Assembly (NCBI GenBank): GCA_024742405.1
Contig: JANSYP010000001.1
Span: forward strand, 248,001-312,000
Reading direction: 5' to 3'
Length of the DNA: 64,000 bases
Source: Paracoccaceae bacterium
GTDB taxonomy: Bacteria; Pseudomonadota; Alphaproteobacteria; Rhodobacterales; Rhodobacteraceae
In this document: piece by piece, positions 54,037 through 62,071 of the stretch
How positions within the stretch are numbered: position 1 is the stretch's first letter
Layout of the letters: the number at the start of each line of letters is the position of its first letter
Translations under genes and position numbers: made by a program
Notes under the pieces: model-generated
What the model saw: the letters and a program-made list of their open reading frames with translations, nothing else
What the model was told of the DNA's origin: nothing
The model's database searches: none

Positions 54037-55734
54037 TCAGGGCAGGATGCGGAAGGCGGTCACATCGACCATCCCGCGATCGGTGATCTTGAGCGCGGGG
54101 ATCACCGGCAAGGCGAGGAACGCGAGCTGGAGAAACGGCTCTTCCAGCGTCACACCGAGGCTGCGGGCGGCACTGCGCAGAGACAGCAGTTTTTCGTGAA
54201 CAATCTCAAACGGTTCTGGGCTCATCAATCCGGCGATGGGCAGGGCGAGGTCGGCCAGGATCTCGCCCCCCGCGGCCACGGCGAAACCACCGCCAAGTGT
54301 GCCGAGGTGGTTTGCGGCGAGCGCCATGTCATCGTAATCCACCCCGACCACCGCGAGATTGTGGTGATCGTGGCAGACGGTGGAGGCGATGGCCCCGCGC
54401 TTGAGTTCGAACCCGCGCACGAACCCATTGGCAATATTGCCGTTTTTGCCATGTCGCTCGATCACCGTGATGCGCACCAGATCGCGCGCGGCGTCGGGGA
54501 CCTTGTCGCCATCGACGATGGGGATGTCTTCGGTCAGATGCTCGGTCAGGATCTTGCCGGGCAGGATGCCGATTACCGGGGTTTCGGATCGGTTGGAGCG
54601 GTCGCGGAAGGTTTCCGAAGTAATTTCAGGAAGATGCACGCTGTGACCGCCCGGGGCGGGCAGGGGCGCGGAGCGCGCGTCCGCGGTGGGATCGACGCGG
54701 CGCCCACCTGTGATCACAAATCGTGCATCGCAGGCCTCTAGGCTGCCGAGCGCCACGATATCGGCGCGGCGGCCCGGAGCGATCTGGCCGCGATCCTTCA
54801 ATCCGAAGGCTTCGGCGGCCGACAGGCTCGCGGCGCGGTAGACAGCGAGCGGCGACACCCCGCGGGCGATGGCGGTCCGGATCATGTAGTCGAGATGACC
54901 GTGTTCTTCGATGTCGAGAGGGTTCCGGTCATCGGTGCACAGACACATGTAGGCCGAGGTGCGTTCGGTCAGCAGCGGCAGCAGCGCGTCGAGATCCTTG
55001 CTGACGGAGCCCTCGCGGATGAGGATGCGCATGCCGCGGCTGAGCTTTTCGCGGGCCTCTTCGGCGCTGGTCGCCTCATGCTCCGTCCGGATGCCGGCCG
55101 CGAGATAGGCGTTGAGCTCGCGGCCCCTCAGAAGCGGTGCGTGCCCGTCGATATGGCGGCCTTCGAATATCTCCAGCTTTTCCAGGCATTCCGGGATGTT
55201 ATGGACGACGCCGGGGTAGTTCATGAACTCCGCCAGACCGATGACGGCAGGATGGTCCATCAGCGCACGCAGGTCGTCTGCCGTGATCTCGGCGCCCGCG
55301 GTTTCCATGTCCGTGGAGGGCACGCAGGAGGACAGGTTCACACGCAGATCGAGCATCGTATGGGCGCCGGCGTCGAGGAAATAGCGGATGCCGTCAGGGC
55401 CCAGCACATTGGCAATCTCATGGGGGTCGCAGATCGCCGTGGTGATGCCCCGGCGGGCGACGCAACGGTCGAATTCGAAGGGCGTGACGAGGGAGGACTC
55501 GACATGGAGATGCGTGTCGATGAAGCCCGGCACGAGGGTCAGGCCGGTCGCGTCGATGGTCTCGACGCCCTCGTAGCTTTCGCCGATCCCGACGATCTGG
55601 TCGCCGCAGATCGCGACATCCCCTGTGATCACATCGCCTGTGATCACATCCAGAACCTGCCCTCTTGTGATCACAAGGTCGGCGGCGCCCCGGCCCGCGG
55701 CCTGGTCTATCCGGGTGCTGAGCGGTCGGGACAT
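54037..55734 (-). CDS. ade: Adenine deaminase
   Basis: 565 aa. [21 protein letters not shown] and [13 protein letters not shown] provide amidohydrolase metal ligands, and the family tail ([35 protein letters not shown]) is typical of Ade, converting adenine to hypoxanthine. The gene has four copies of TGTGATCACA, each encoding Val-Ile-Thr with the rare ACA codon. The ATG at 55734 is chosen as the family start. It is divergent from marR. Confidence 0.92.
   Translation of the reverse strand: MSRPLSTRIDQAAGRGAADLVITRGQVLDVITGDVITGDVAICGDQIVGIGESYEGVETIDATGLTLVPGFIDTHLHVESSLVTPFEFDRCVARRGITTAICDPHEIANVLGPDGIRYFLDAGAHTMLDLRVNLSSCVPSTDMETAGAEITADDLRALMDHPAVIGLAEFMNYPGVVHNIPECLEKLEIFEGRHIDGHAPLLRGRELNAYLAAGIRTEHEATSAEEAREKLSRGMRILIREGSVSKDLDALLPLLTERTSAYMCLCTDDRNPLDIEEHGHLDYMIRTAIARGVSPLAVYRAASLSAAEAFGLKDRGQIAPGRRADIVALGSLEACDARFVITGGRRVDPTADARSAPLPAPGGHSVHLPEITSETFRDRSNRSETPVIGILPGKILTEHLTEDIPIVDGDKVPDAARDLVRITVIERHGKNGNIANGFVRGFELKRGAIASTVCHDHHNLAVVGVDYDDMALAANHLGTLGGGFAVAAGGEILADLALPIAGLMSPEPFEIVHEKLLSLRSAARSLGVTLEEPFLQLAFLALPVIPALKITDRGMVDVTAFRILP
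55624..55675. repeat. Three TGTGATCACA palindromes at the 5' end of ade
   Basis: The 10-bp perfect palindrome TGTGATCACA occurs at 55624, 55639 and 55666 (the last extended to TTGTGATCACAA). A fourth copy lies at 54709-54718, also within ade. Each reads Val-Ile-Thr as GTG-ATC-ACA. They could be intragenic operators or simply a duplicated VITGD peptide. Confidence 0.6.
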
Positions 55735-55804
55735 GGGCAGTCTCCTCGACAGGGTTGTGCGAAGCGTATCGGCGCGGGAGGGGGCCGTGCAAGGGGCCGT
55801 AAAG

Positions 55805-55842
55805 GAACGTACGAAACGTCCAAATCGTCTTTTTGTACGTTC
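55805..55842. promoter_or_regulatory. Inverted repeat between ade and marR
   Basis: GAACGTAC (55805-55812) is the exact reverse complement of GTACGTTC (55835-55842), with 22 bases between. It lies about 70 bases upstream of the ade start in the divergent region. It may be an operator for either gene or form a hairpin. Confidence 0.4.
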
Positions 55843-55916
55843 GTGTTCGCGGTTTGTGCGCGTTTCGCACCAAGCGCTCGGTGGTCGGAGTGCGGCGCGC
55901 ATGGCCGAGCTTATAT

Positions 55917-55954
55917 TGACAATAATAATGTCGGTATGACACTGAAGATGTCAT
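55917..55954. promoter_or_regulatory. Two TGACA-N7-TGTCA operators overlapping marR start
   Basis: TGACA-N7-TGTCG (55917-55933) and ATGACA-N7-TGTCAT (55936-55954) are two copies of one palindrome, 20 bases apart. The second covers the marR ATG (55953). The size and placement fit MarR dimers binding side by side on one DNA face and repressing their own gene. Confidence 0.6.
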
Positions 55955-56402
55955 GAAGCCCGCTGAGTCCCTCTATCATTTGGTCTGGTCCTCCCGGCCG
56001 CTGATGCAGCGCGCCGAAGCGCTGGTCGATCGCCACCTTGCGGGCACCGGCCTGACCGTTCGCATGCGCGCCGTGCTGGAGATCCTGGAGCGCGATGGAG
56101 ACCTCACGGTCCCCGATCTCGGGCATCGGTTGGAGATCCAGCGCCAGTATGTGCAGGTCATGGTCAATGAGGTGATCGCCGTGGGATATGCCCGCAAGCG
56201 GAACAATCCGAGGCACAAATCCTCGCCATTGATCTCGCTTTCCGCAGCCGGCAACGACCTGATCCGCGGTGTCCTGGCACGCGAACGCGCGGTCGTCGCG
56301 CGGATGGCGAAGGCTCTGGACCCGGGCGACGTGGAGACGGCCATGGCGGTCGTTTCCCGGCTTCTGGACCTGCTGGACGATGAGATCGGGAGGGAGCCTT
56401 GA
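55953..56402 (+). CDS. MarR family transcriptional regulator
   Basis: 149 aa. The winged-helix centre reads GLTVRMRAVLEILERDGDLTVPDLGHRLEIQRQYVQVMVNEVIAVGYARKRNNPRHKSSPLISLSAAG, with the beta-wing Arg/Lys and N-C-terminal dimer helices typical of MarR. The ligand is unknown. Two matching palindromes overlap its start. Its stop overlaps the start of the hydrolase gene (TTGA), so it probably controls that gene. Confidence 0.9.
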   Translation: MKPAESLYHLVWSSRPLMQRAEALVDRHLAGTGLTVRMRAVLEILERDGDLTVPDLGHRLEIQRQYVQVMVNEVIAVGYARKRNNPRHKSSPLISLSAAGNDLIRGVLARERAVVARMAKALDPGDVETAMAVVSRLLDLLDDEIGREP

Positions 56403-57052
56403 TCGCGTGGGTGTTGGCCGGTTTAATTACCCTGCCGATCCTCTGGCTGGGCTTTGGGATCTGGCAGATCGGGCGGGTGAGCGCGGGCGCGCGGATCCCG
56501 GAGCGATCGGGGACGGCGGTCCTGATGATCGATCTTCAGACGGTGTTCTGGCGGGACGGACCCTATGGTGCGGCGGACAAGGCCAGGATCGAGGCCGCGG
56601 TCCGGGCCCATGTGGCGGCAGCGAAGCGCGCGGGCTATCCCATCATCGCATTGCGCCAGGAATGGTCGCAGCCGGCCACGCGCGCCGTCGCGCGGGTGAT
56701 GATGCGTGGAAAGGCGATTGCGGGAACGCCGGGCACAGAGCTTGCCGCGCCGTTCCAAGGGCTGGCCGACCATGAGCTCGTCAAGCGGGTACAGGACGGG
56801 TTCGAGACCGGAGCGCTCGACCCATTGCTGGCCGATCTGGATGTCGGACAGCTCCGGATCATGGGGCTCGATGGCGAGTACTGCGTCGCGCGGACAGCCA
56901 TCGCGGCCCTGGCGCGGGGTTATGAGGTTGCGCTGTGCGTGGACGCCATCGCGACGGCCCGACCCGGCAAGCAGGACGCCGTCCTTGCCCGGCTGACGGC
57001 GATGGGCGCCACGGTGTGTGACGCTTCTGCCGGAGCCCGTGGCTGTCGCTAG
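56399..57052 (+). CDS. Membrane-anchored isochorismatase-like hydrolase
   Basis: 217 aa. An N-terminal helix (WVLAGLITLPILWLGFGIWQI) precedes the cysteine hydrolase domain. The triad is visible as Asp45 (LMIDLQ), Lys129 (LVKRVQDGF) and Cys162 (GEYCVARTA). The family includes isochorismatases, nicotinamidases and related amidases; the substrate is unknown. It starts with TTG overlapping the marR stop, with a good GGAGGGAG site. An added membrane anchor is unusual for this otherwise cytosolic family. Confidence 0.85.
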   Translation: MIAWVLAGLITLPILWLGFGIWQIGRVSAGARIPERSGTAVLMIDLQTVFWRDGPYGAADKARIEAAVRAHVAAAKRAGYPIIALRQEWSQPATRAVARVMMRGKAIAGTPGTELAAPFQGLADHELVKRVQDGFETGALDPLLADLDVGQLRIMGLDGEYCVARTAIAALARGYEVALCVDAIATARPGKQDAVLARLTAMGATVCDASAGARGCR

Positions 57053-57389
57053 GTCCCGTCGGTTGCAGGCAACAGGTCGCCCGTAGCCCTTGTCACGACC
57101 GGAGTGATCGCGACCCTCGCAAGGGCGCCGGGCGCCGGGCGCCGGGCGCCGGGCGCCGGGCATCGTGGCGAGGGACGGAATGCCGTGAACTGCGTCCTCC
57201 GGCAGCCTCTCTGCACGGTGGTTGGGTTTGATGCGCCGCGATGTGCTCGACGGGAGGTCCGCGCGGTATGTGATGCGCGGTTCGTCCGTCCCGCCTGTAG
57301 GGTCCGGTGGATTCGGTGAGGCAGGACCGACAACCGGTCTGTCTGGGTGAAGCTTGTGACGCGCCGCCCCCTGACGCTACGCTGCGCCC
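57053..57389. other. Gap with heptamer repeat
   Basis: A 337-base stretch between the hydrolase and the DUF2161 gene. It holds the GGCGCCG tandem repeat at 57123-57160. I see no convincing gene or promoter. Confidence 0.5.
57123..57160. repeat. GGCGCCG tandem repeat (five copies)
   Basis: Five perfect head-to-tail copies of the heptamer GGCGCCG, plus a partial copy (GGC). Each unit contains the palindrome GGCGCC. Such short repeats vary in copy number by slippage; here it lies outside genes. Confidence 0.85.
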
Positions 57390-58076
57390 ATGATCAAAGA
57401 GACTGCGCTTTATGCTCCGGTGAAGGCCTTTCTGGAGGCACAAGGCTATGACGTGAAGGGCGAGGTCGGGGCCTGCGATATCGTGGGCTGCCGCGACGGC
57501 GACGATCCGGTCATCGTCGAACTGAAGCTGGGGTTTTCCCTGAGCCTCATTCAACAGGCCATCGCCCGCCAGTCGATCTGCGACGATGTCTATGTGGCGG
57601 TCCCCCGCAAGCCCGGAAAACCCTTCCTGAAAGCGCTGAAGGAAAACGCCACGCTTTGCCGCCGGCTCGGACTGGGGCTCATCACCGTGCGCCTGTCCGA
57701 TGGGCTTGTCGAAGTGCATCTGGACCCGGCGCCCTACCGGCCGCGGAAGTCCAAGGTCCGCAAGGGGCGTCTTTTGCGCGAGTTCGCGCGCCGGGTGGGG
57801 GATCCGAACACCGGCGGACAGACCCGCGTGGGGCTGATCACGGCCTATCGTCAGGACGCCCTGAAATGCGCGCGCCACCTGGCCGTCGAGGGCGTCAGCA
57901 AGGGCGCGGCCGTCGCTGTTGCGGTGCAGGTTCCGACGGCGACGCGGATCATGGCGGCGGATCATTACGGGTGGTTCGAGCGGGTCCGGGTCGGCCACTA
58001 TGCCCTGACGCCGAAGGGGCACGCAGCGCTGGACAGCTATGGAACCGGCGCGGCCCCGGAAGACGGCGGAGGGTAG
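57390..58076 (+). CDS. DUF2161 family protein, putative PD-(D/E)xK nuclease fold
   Basis: 228 aa. The N-terminal half has GEVGACDIVGCRDGDDPVIVELKLGFSLSLIQQAIARQ, which fits a PD-(D/E)xK core with Asp30, Glu44 and Lys46. A winged-helix-like C-terminal part (TRIMAADHYGWFERVRVGHYALTPKGHAAL) may bind DNA. Members are annotated as DUF2161 and have unknown function in alphaproteobacteria. It stands alone after a 337-base gap and before a 450-base gap. Confidence 0.8.
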   Translation: MIKETALYAPVKAFLEAQGYDVKGEVGACDIVGCRDGDDPVIVELKLGFSLSLIQQAIARQSICDDVYVAVPRKPGKPFLKALKENATLCRRLGLGLITVRLSDGLVEVHLDPAPYRPRKSKVRKGRLLREFARRVGDPNTGGQTRVGLITAYRQDALKCARHLAVEGVSKGAAVAVAVQVPTATRIMAADHYGWFERVRVGHYALTPKGHAALDSYGTGAAPEDGGG

Positions 58077-58526
58077 GCGGCGCGACCCGGGTCGCAGGCC
58101 GGCCACCGGGCGCGGGCCGGTTTCTTCGGAGGCAGGTCCACGGGCATATGGGGCGCGCGGGTTCTGCAGGAGCATCATTCTGTCCGCGTCCAGCGTTCCG
58201 TGCGCCGCTGTCCGCGATGCTCGAACCTGCGGCGCAGTAGCCGGCGGCGCGCCCGGATCTGTGGCGGGCCGACGGCGGGTTCTCAGTTTCTCCACTTTGC
58301 CTCGGTCGCGATCATGCGCAGCGGTGCGCCGTTCCTGCCGCCAAGCCGCGCGCGCGGACGTTCGAACGCCGCCGCCATTGCCGAAGCAACGCGCGATCTC
58401 GAGACGCGTCGGCGTGGAAAGAACGTCCACATAGACTTTTTTGATGATGCACAAAAAAAATCATGATTGGAGCACTGTCCCGGTTTCATGAAACAGTTGC
58501 GGGATGGACATCTCCGGGAGTGACCC
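58077..58526. other. Upstream region of the TRAP operon
   Basis: A 450-base gap. It begins with GCGACCCGGGTCGC (58082-58095), a perfect 14-bp palindrome. The last 120 bases are AT-rich (TTTTTTGATGATGCAC then A8) and should hold the TRAP promoter; the palindrome GTTTCATGAAAC lies near the start. No gene is supported, although a short frame at 58280-58466 reads without stops on both strands. Confidence 0.5.
58483..58494. promoter_or_regulatory. Palindromic operator candidate before TRAP operon
   Basis: GTTTCATGAAAC is a perfect 12-bp palindrome that ends 32 bases upstream of the dctP-type ATG (58527). GntR- and IclR-type regulators of TRAP operons often use such sites. No regulator gene is next to the operon in the window. 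Confidence 0.45.
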
Positions 58527-59516
58527 ATGATCAAGAAACTCGAAGTGACGGCCATCGCTGTCGCCATCGCACTGCTTGGGCAGACCGCCTTTGCCGAGAC
58601 ATGGCGCATGGCCACCAAGATGCCCGTCGACAGCCCTGAAGGAAAAGTCTTTCAGGCCATCGCCGACAAGACCGCCGAGTATTCCGGCGGCACGCTCGAA
58701 ATCCAGGTGTTCCCCAACGAACAGCTCGGCAAGGAAGACGCCGTTCTGGAACAGCTGCAGAGCAACGTCGTGCAGATCTATGCCGAAGGCTTTGGATTCC
58801 TGAAGAAATGGGTGCCCGAAACGACCTGGTTCAGCGCGGCCTTCATGTTCGACGATCGCGACCACTGGGCGCGTTTCGTCAATGGCGATCTGGGCCAGGA
58901 GTGGTTCCAGAGGGTCGAGGACGAAGCCGGCGTGACAGTGCTGGGCGATCCGACCAAGATCCTGCGCGGCCCCTATCGCGTCATGGTTTCCGGGCCGAAA
59001 GTGAGCGGTCTGGACGATATCTCGGGGCTCAAGCTGCGGATGCATCCCAACCAGCTGGCCATCGCCACATGGTCCCATCTCGGGGCCGAAGTGATCACGC
59101 TGCCCTGGACGGACGTCTATCAAAGCATCGACAAGGGCCTGATCAGCGCGGTGAACAGCCCGGTGGCGCTCGTGGAATCCATGCGCTTCAACGAGGTGGC
59201 CGAAAACATCGCCCGCACCGACGAGTACCATCAATCCATCGGGCTGATGGTCAATGCCGGGGCGCTCGCCGCGCTGGACGACCAGCAGCGCGACGCCCTG
59301 ATGCGCGCCTATGACGAGGCGGCGGAGCTGAGCGTTCAACTCATGAACCAGGCGACCGAGGACAGCATGGCGCGGATGACCGCGGCCGGCATCGAGTATG
59401 TCGAGCTCGACACAGCGCCTTTCGTCGCGCGCATGGGCGAGTTCTACGACGATCTCGACGCCAAGGGCGAACTGCCCGAGGGCTTCCGCGCCGCGGTCGA
59501 GGCTGCGCGCCAATGA
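58527..59516 (+). CDS. TRAP transporter substrate-binding protein (DctP family)
   Basis: 329 aa. A signal peptide (VTAIAVAIALLGQTAFA) is followed by the DctP fold: YSGGTLEIQVFPNEQLGKEDAVLEQLQ, GLDDISGLKLRMHPNQLAIATW (with the Arg that binds substrate carboxylates) and DVYQSIDKGLISAVNSPVALVES. It captures an organic acid in the periplasm. GGGAG precedes the ATG. The stop overlaps the small permease start (ATGA). Confidence 0.92.
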   Translation: MIKKLEVTAIAVAIALLGQTAFAETWRMATKMPVDSPEGKVFQAIADKTAEYSGGTLEIQVFPNEQLGKEDAVLEQLQSNVVQIYAEGFGFLKKWVPETTWFSAAFMFDDRDHWARFVNGDLGQEWFQRVEDEAGVTVLGDPTKILRGPYRVMVSGPKVSGLDDISGLKLRMHPNQLAIATWSHLGAEVITLPWTDVYQSIDKGLISAVNSPVALVESMRFNEVAENIARTDEYHQSIGLMVNAGALAALDDQQRDALMRAYDEAAELSVQLMNQATEDSMARMTAAGIEYVELDTAPFVARMGEFYDDLDAKGELPEGFRAAVEAARQ

Positions 59517-60076
59517 GCCAAAGCTCCCGCCCTGTCCCCAAGGCCATCGCGATTGCCGATGCCACCCTGCTGGGGATCGGGCGGGGGTTTTCGTGGATGT
59601 GTTCCTTCTGCCTGCTCGCGATGCTGGCGCTGACCGCCGCGACCATCCTGCTGCGCCCCCTGGGCGTCAGCTTCTACTGGATTTTTCCGTGGGTCATGGT
59701 GCTGTTTGTCTGGCTCAGCTTTTTCGGGTTTTTCCCGGCGATGATCTTTGGCCGCGACATCCGCATCGATTTCGTCGCGCGGCTGTTCGGAGACACCGGC
59801 ATGCTGGTAACGCGCATCGTCGGACAGGTCGTCGTGCTGTTCGTGCTCTACTGGCTGCTGCTGGAATTGCCGGCCATCGTGGCGCGGCAATCGGGCAGCG
59901 TCGACGGCGCGCTCCTGCCTTGGGGCGGGGAGGTCAAACGGCGCATGCTGTCGCTGCCGCTGCTGTTGTCGTGCCTGTGCATCACGGCCGCCCTGCTGTT
60001 GGACATCGCGAAGATGCTGCTCGGCCTGCCTGAGCGCGGGTCCGATCGGCTCCCCGGCGAAGTCGGAGACGCGTAG
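59513..60076 (+). CDS. TRAP transporter small permease (DctQ family)
   Basis: 187 aa with four membrane helices (for example FCLLAMLALTAATILLRPLGVSFYWIFPWVMVLFVWLSFFGF and VVVLFVLYWLLLELP). The FPWVMVLFVWLSFFG stretch is the DctQ signature. It forms the membrane complex with the large subunit. It overlaps dctP and lies three bases before the dctM start. The basic N-terminus (SRPVPKAIAIAD) is longer than usual. Confidence 0.9.
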   Translation: MSQSSRPVPKAIAIADATLLGIGRGFSWMCSFCLLAMLALTAATILLRPLGVSFYWIFPWVMVLFVWLSFFGFFPAMIFGRDIRIDFVARLFGDTGMLVTRIVGQVVVLFVLYWLLLELPAIVARQSGSVDGALLPWGGEVKRRMLSLPLLLSCLCITAALLLDIAKMLLGLPERGSDRLPGEVGDA

Positions 60077-60079
60077 TCC

Positions 60080-61378
60080 TTGGCCATCCTGCTCTTCACC
60101 GTCTTCATCGCGCTGATCCTGCTGCGCGTTCCGGTCAGCTTTGCCATCGGCGCGGCCGTGGTCGCGGCCTTTCTGACCTCGGATTTCTCGAACGCGATGC
60201 AGGTCATCCCGCAGCAGATCCTCGAAGGCGTCAACAAGGCGTCGCTGACGGCCGTGCCCTTCTTCATCATGGCGGGAAACCTGATGAACGCGGCGGGCGT
60301 CACCGACCGTATCTTCAATTTTGCCAATGCGCTGGTGGGCCATTTCAAAGCCGGTCTGGCGCAGGTCAATGTCCTGTCGTCGATGATCTTTGCAGGCATC
60401 TCCGGCGCTGCCGTCGCCGATTGCGCGGGCCTCGGCGCGATCGAGATCAAGGCGATGCGCGAACGCGGCTACAAACCCGAGTTCGCCGCCGCCATCACCG
60501 TCGCGTCGGCCGTGATCGGCCCGTTGATCCCGCCCTCCATCGGCCTGGTGATCTATGCCTTTCTGGCCCAGCAAAGCATTGACCGGATGTTCCTGGCCGG
60601 CGTCGTGCCCGGTGTGCTCGTCGGGCTGTCTCTGATGCTCTGGGTGCGCGGGATCGCCAGCTTCAAGAGCTTCCCGACCCAGCCGCGCGCGCCCGTCCGC
60701 GAGGTCGCGCGCACCGGGGTCGACGGGTTTCTCGCGCTCATGGCCCCGGCGATCATCCTGGGCTGTATCCTGACGGGCTTCGTCACCGCGACGGAGGCCG
60801 GCGTGCTGGCCTGCATCTACTGCATCGGGCTGGGTCTGTGGTACCGGGAGCTGACCTGGAAATCCTTCTGGGGGGCGTTGAACGAGACCGCCATGATGAC
60901 CTCGGTCATCATGATCATCATCGGCTTTTCCATCGCGATGGGCTGGCTTCTCGCCATCGAGCAGGTGCCCCAGGGCGTCGCCGAGTGGGTCTTCAGCCTG
61001 ACCGAGAGCAGGGCGGTGTTCCTCGCACTGATGATGGTTTTCGTGCTGCTGATCGGTTGCGTCGTCGAAGGTGTGCCGGCCAAACTGATCCTGGTGCCGA
61101 CGCTCTTGCCGCTGGTCGATCTCTACGGCATCGACCGCGTGCATTTCGGCATCGTTCTGCAACTGGCGCTCCTGATCGGCATTGCCACGCCGCCCATGGG
61201 CATCGGGCTCTACATCGTGTCCGAAGTGGGGCGCGTGGCGTTCGACAAGGTCGCGCTGGCCACGTTGCCGCTGCTGATCCCGCTGATCGTCGTGCTGATC
61301 ATGCTGGCCTATATTCCGGCGCTTTCGACCTTCCTGCCCAACCTGATCCTCGGGCCCGACACCACCATTCTCCCCTGA
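60080..61378 (+). CDS. TRAP transporter large permease (DctM family)
   Basis: 432 aa with about twelve helices. Signatures: VPFFIMAGNLMNAAGVTDRI near residue 65, IFAGISGAAVADCAGLGAIEIKAM near 112 and ASAVIGPLIPPSIGLVIYA near 145. It moves the substrate into the cytoplasm with a sodium gradient. The start is TTG 60080. It lies 15 bases before the RraA-fold gene. Confidence 0.93.
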   Translation: MAILLFTVFIALILLRVPVSFAIGAAVVAAFLTSDFSNAMQVIPQQILEGVNKASLTAVPFFIMAGNLMNAAGVTDRIFNFANALVGHFKAGLAQVNVLSSMIFAGISGAAVADCAGLGAIEIKAMRERGYKPEFAAAITVASAVIGPLIPPSIGLVIYAFLAQQSIDRMFLAGVVPGVLVGLSLMLWVRGIASFKSFPTQPRAPVREVARTGVDGFLALMAPAIILGCILTGFVTATEAGVLACIYCIGLGLWYRELTWKSFWGALNETAMMTSVIMIIIGFSIAMGWLLAIEQVPQGVAEWVFSLTESRAVFLALMMVFVLLIGCVVEGVPAKLILVPTLLPLVDLYGIDRVHFGIVLQLALLIGIATPPMGIGLYIVSEVGRVAFDKVALATLPLLIPLIVVLIMLAYIPALSTFLPNLILGPDTTILP

Positions 61379-61393
61379 CCGGAAAGGTACCGA

Positions 61394-62068
61394 ATGTATA
61401 AGATGCGTCCTCTGCCCACTGCCGTGGATCAGAGCTATTTGGACCGCCTCGCCCGTCTGGAGACCGCCACGATCGGCCATACCCATCAGTTCGGATTTGC
61501 CGACCCGTCGCTGCAGTCGGTGATCCCCGGCACGACTGCCGTCGGCACAGCGGTGACGCTGGCCCTGCCCGGACAGGATTCCACCCTGTTGCACCACGTG
61601 ATCGCCCAGCTTCGCCCCGGCGACTTTCTGGTCATCGACCGGCTCGGCGACATGCGCCATGCCTGTTTCGGCGGCGGTGTGGCGCTGGCCAGCAAACAGC
61701 AGGGGTTCGCGGGCGCGGCGGTCGACGGTGTGCATACCGACACGTCCGAGATCGCAGAGCACGGTTTCGCGCTCTGGTCGCGCGGGGCGTCCCCGATCAC
61801 GACGCGGCTCTATGACATCGGTGGCGGTTTCAACATCCCCGTGTGCTGCGCCGGGGCCGCGGTCCTGCCCGGCTATGCGGTGCTGGCCGATGAAAGCGGT
61901 GTGCTCTTCATCGCCCCGGACGATCTGGAGGAGGTGATCTCCACCGCGGAGGTCAAGACCGAGCGCGGCCTCGCCACGATCCAGCGTCAGAAGTCCGGCG
62001 AAAAGCTCGGCGTGATCAGCGGCGCGACGGAAAAGGTCGAGACGCGACTGGCCGCAGCCGGGGGCTGA
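61394..62068 (+). CDS. RraA-fold protein (HMG-aldolase-like)
   Basis: 224 aa. The RraA/4-hydroxy-4-methyl-2-oxoglutarate aldolase fold is clear: LRPGDFLVIDRLGDMRHACFGGGVALASKQQGFAGAAVDG. In the active site, family members read DGxxRD; here it is DGVHTD, with Thr115 replacing the substrate Arg while Asp116 (metal) is kept. So aldolase chemistry on a carboxylate substrate is doubtful. It is cotranscribed with the TRAP genes and an FAD dehydrogenase. Confidence 0.8.
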   Translation: MYKMRPLPTAVDQSYLDRLARLETATIGHTHQFGFADPSLQSVIPGTTAVGTAVTLALPGQDSTLLHHVIAQLRPGDFLVIDRLGDMRHACFGGGVALASKQQGFAGAAVDGVHTDTSEIAEHGFALWSRGASPITTRLYDIGGGFNIPVCCAGAAVLPGYAVLADESGVLFIAPDDLEEVISTAEVKTERGLATIQRQKSGEKLGVISGATEKVETRLAAAGG

Positions 62069-62071
62069 TCC

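Noticed and set aside
55917-55944. TTGACA at 55916 as the marR -35 element
   Set aside because: No acceptable -10 hexamer lies 16-18 bases downstream; the sequence is better explained as half of a palindrome.
58200-58466. Possible gene remnant upstream of the TRAP operon
   Set aside because: The frame is open on both strands but matches nothing I recognise and has no ribosome site; not enough to call a pseudogene.
59444-61762. 772-codon open frame antisense to the TRAP permease genes
   Set aside because: Gln/Arg/His/Asp-rich translation with no domain, opposite well-supported DctQ, DctM and RraA-fold genes.
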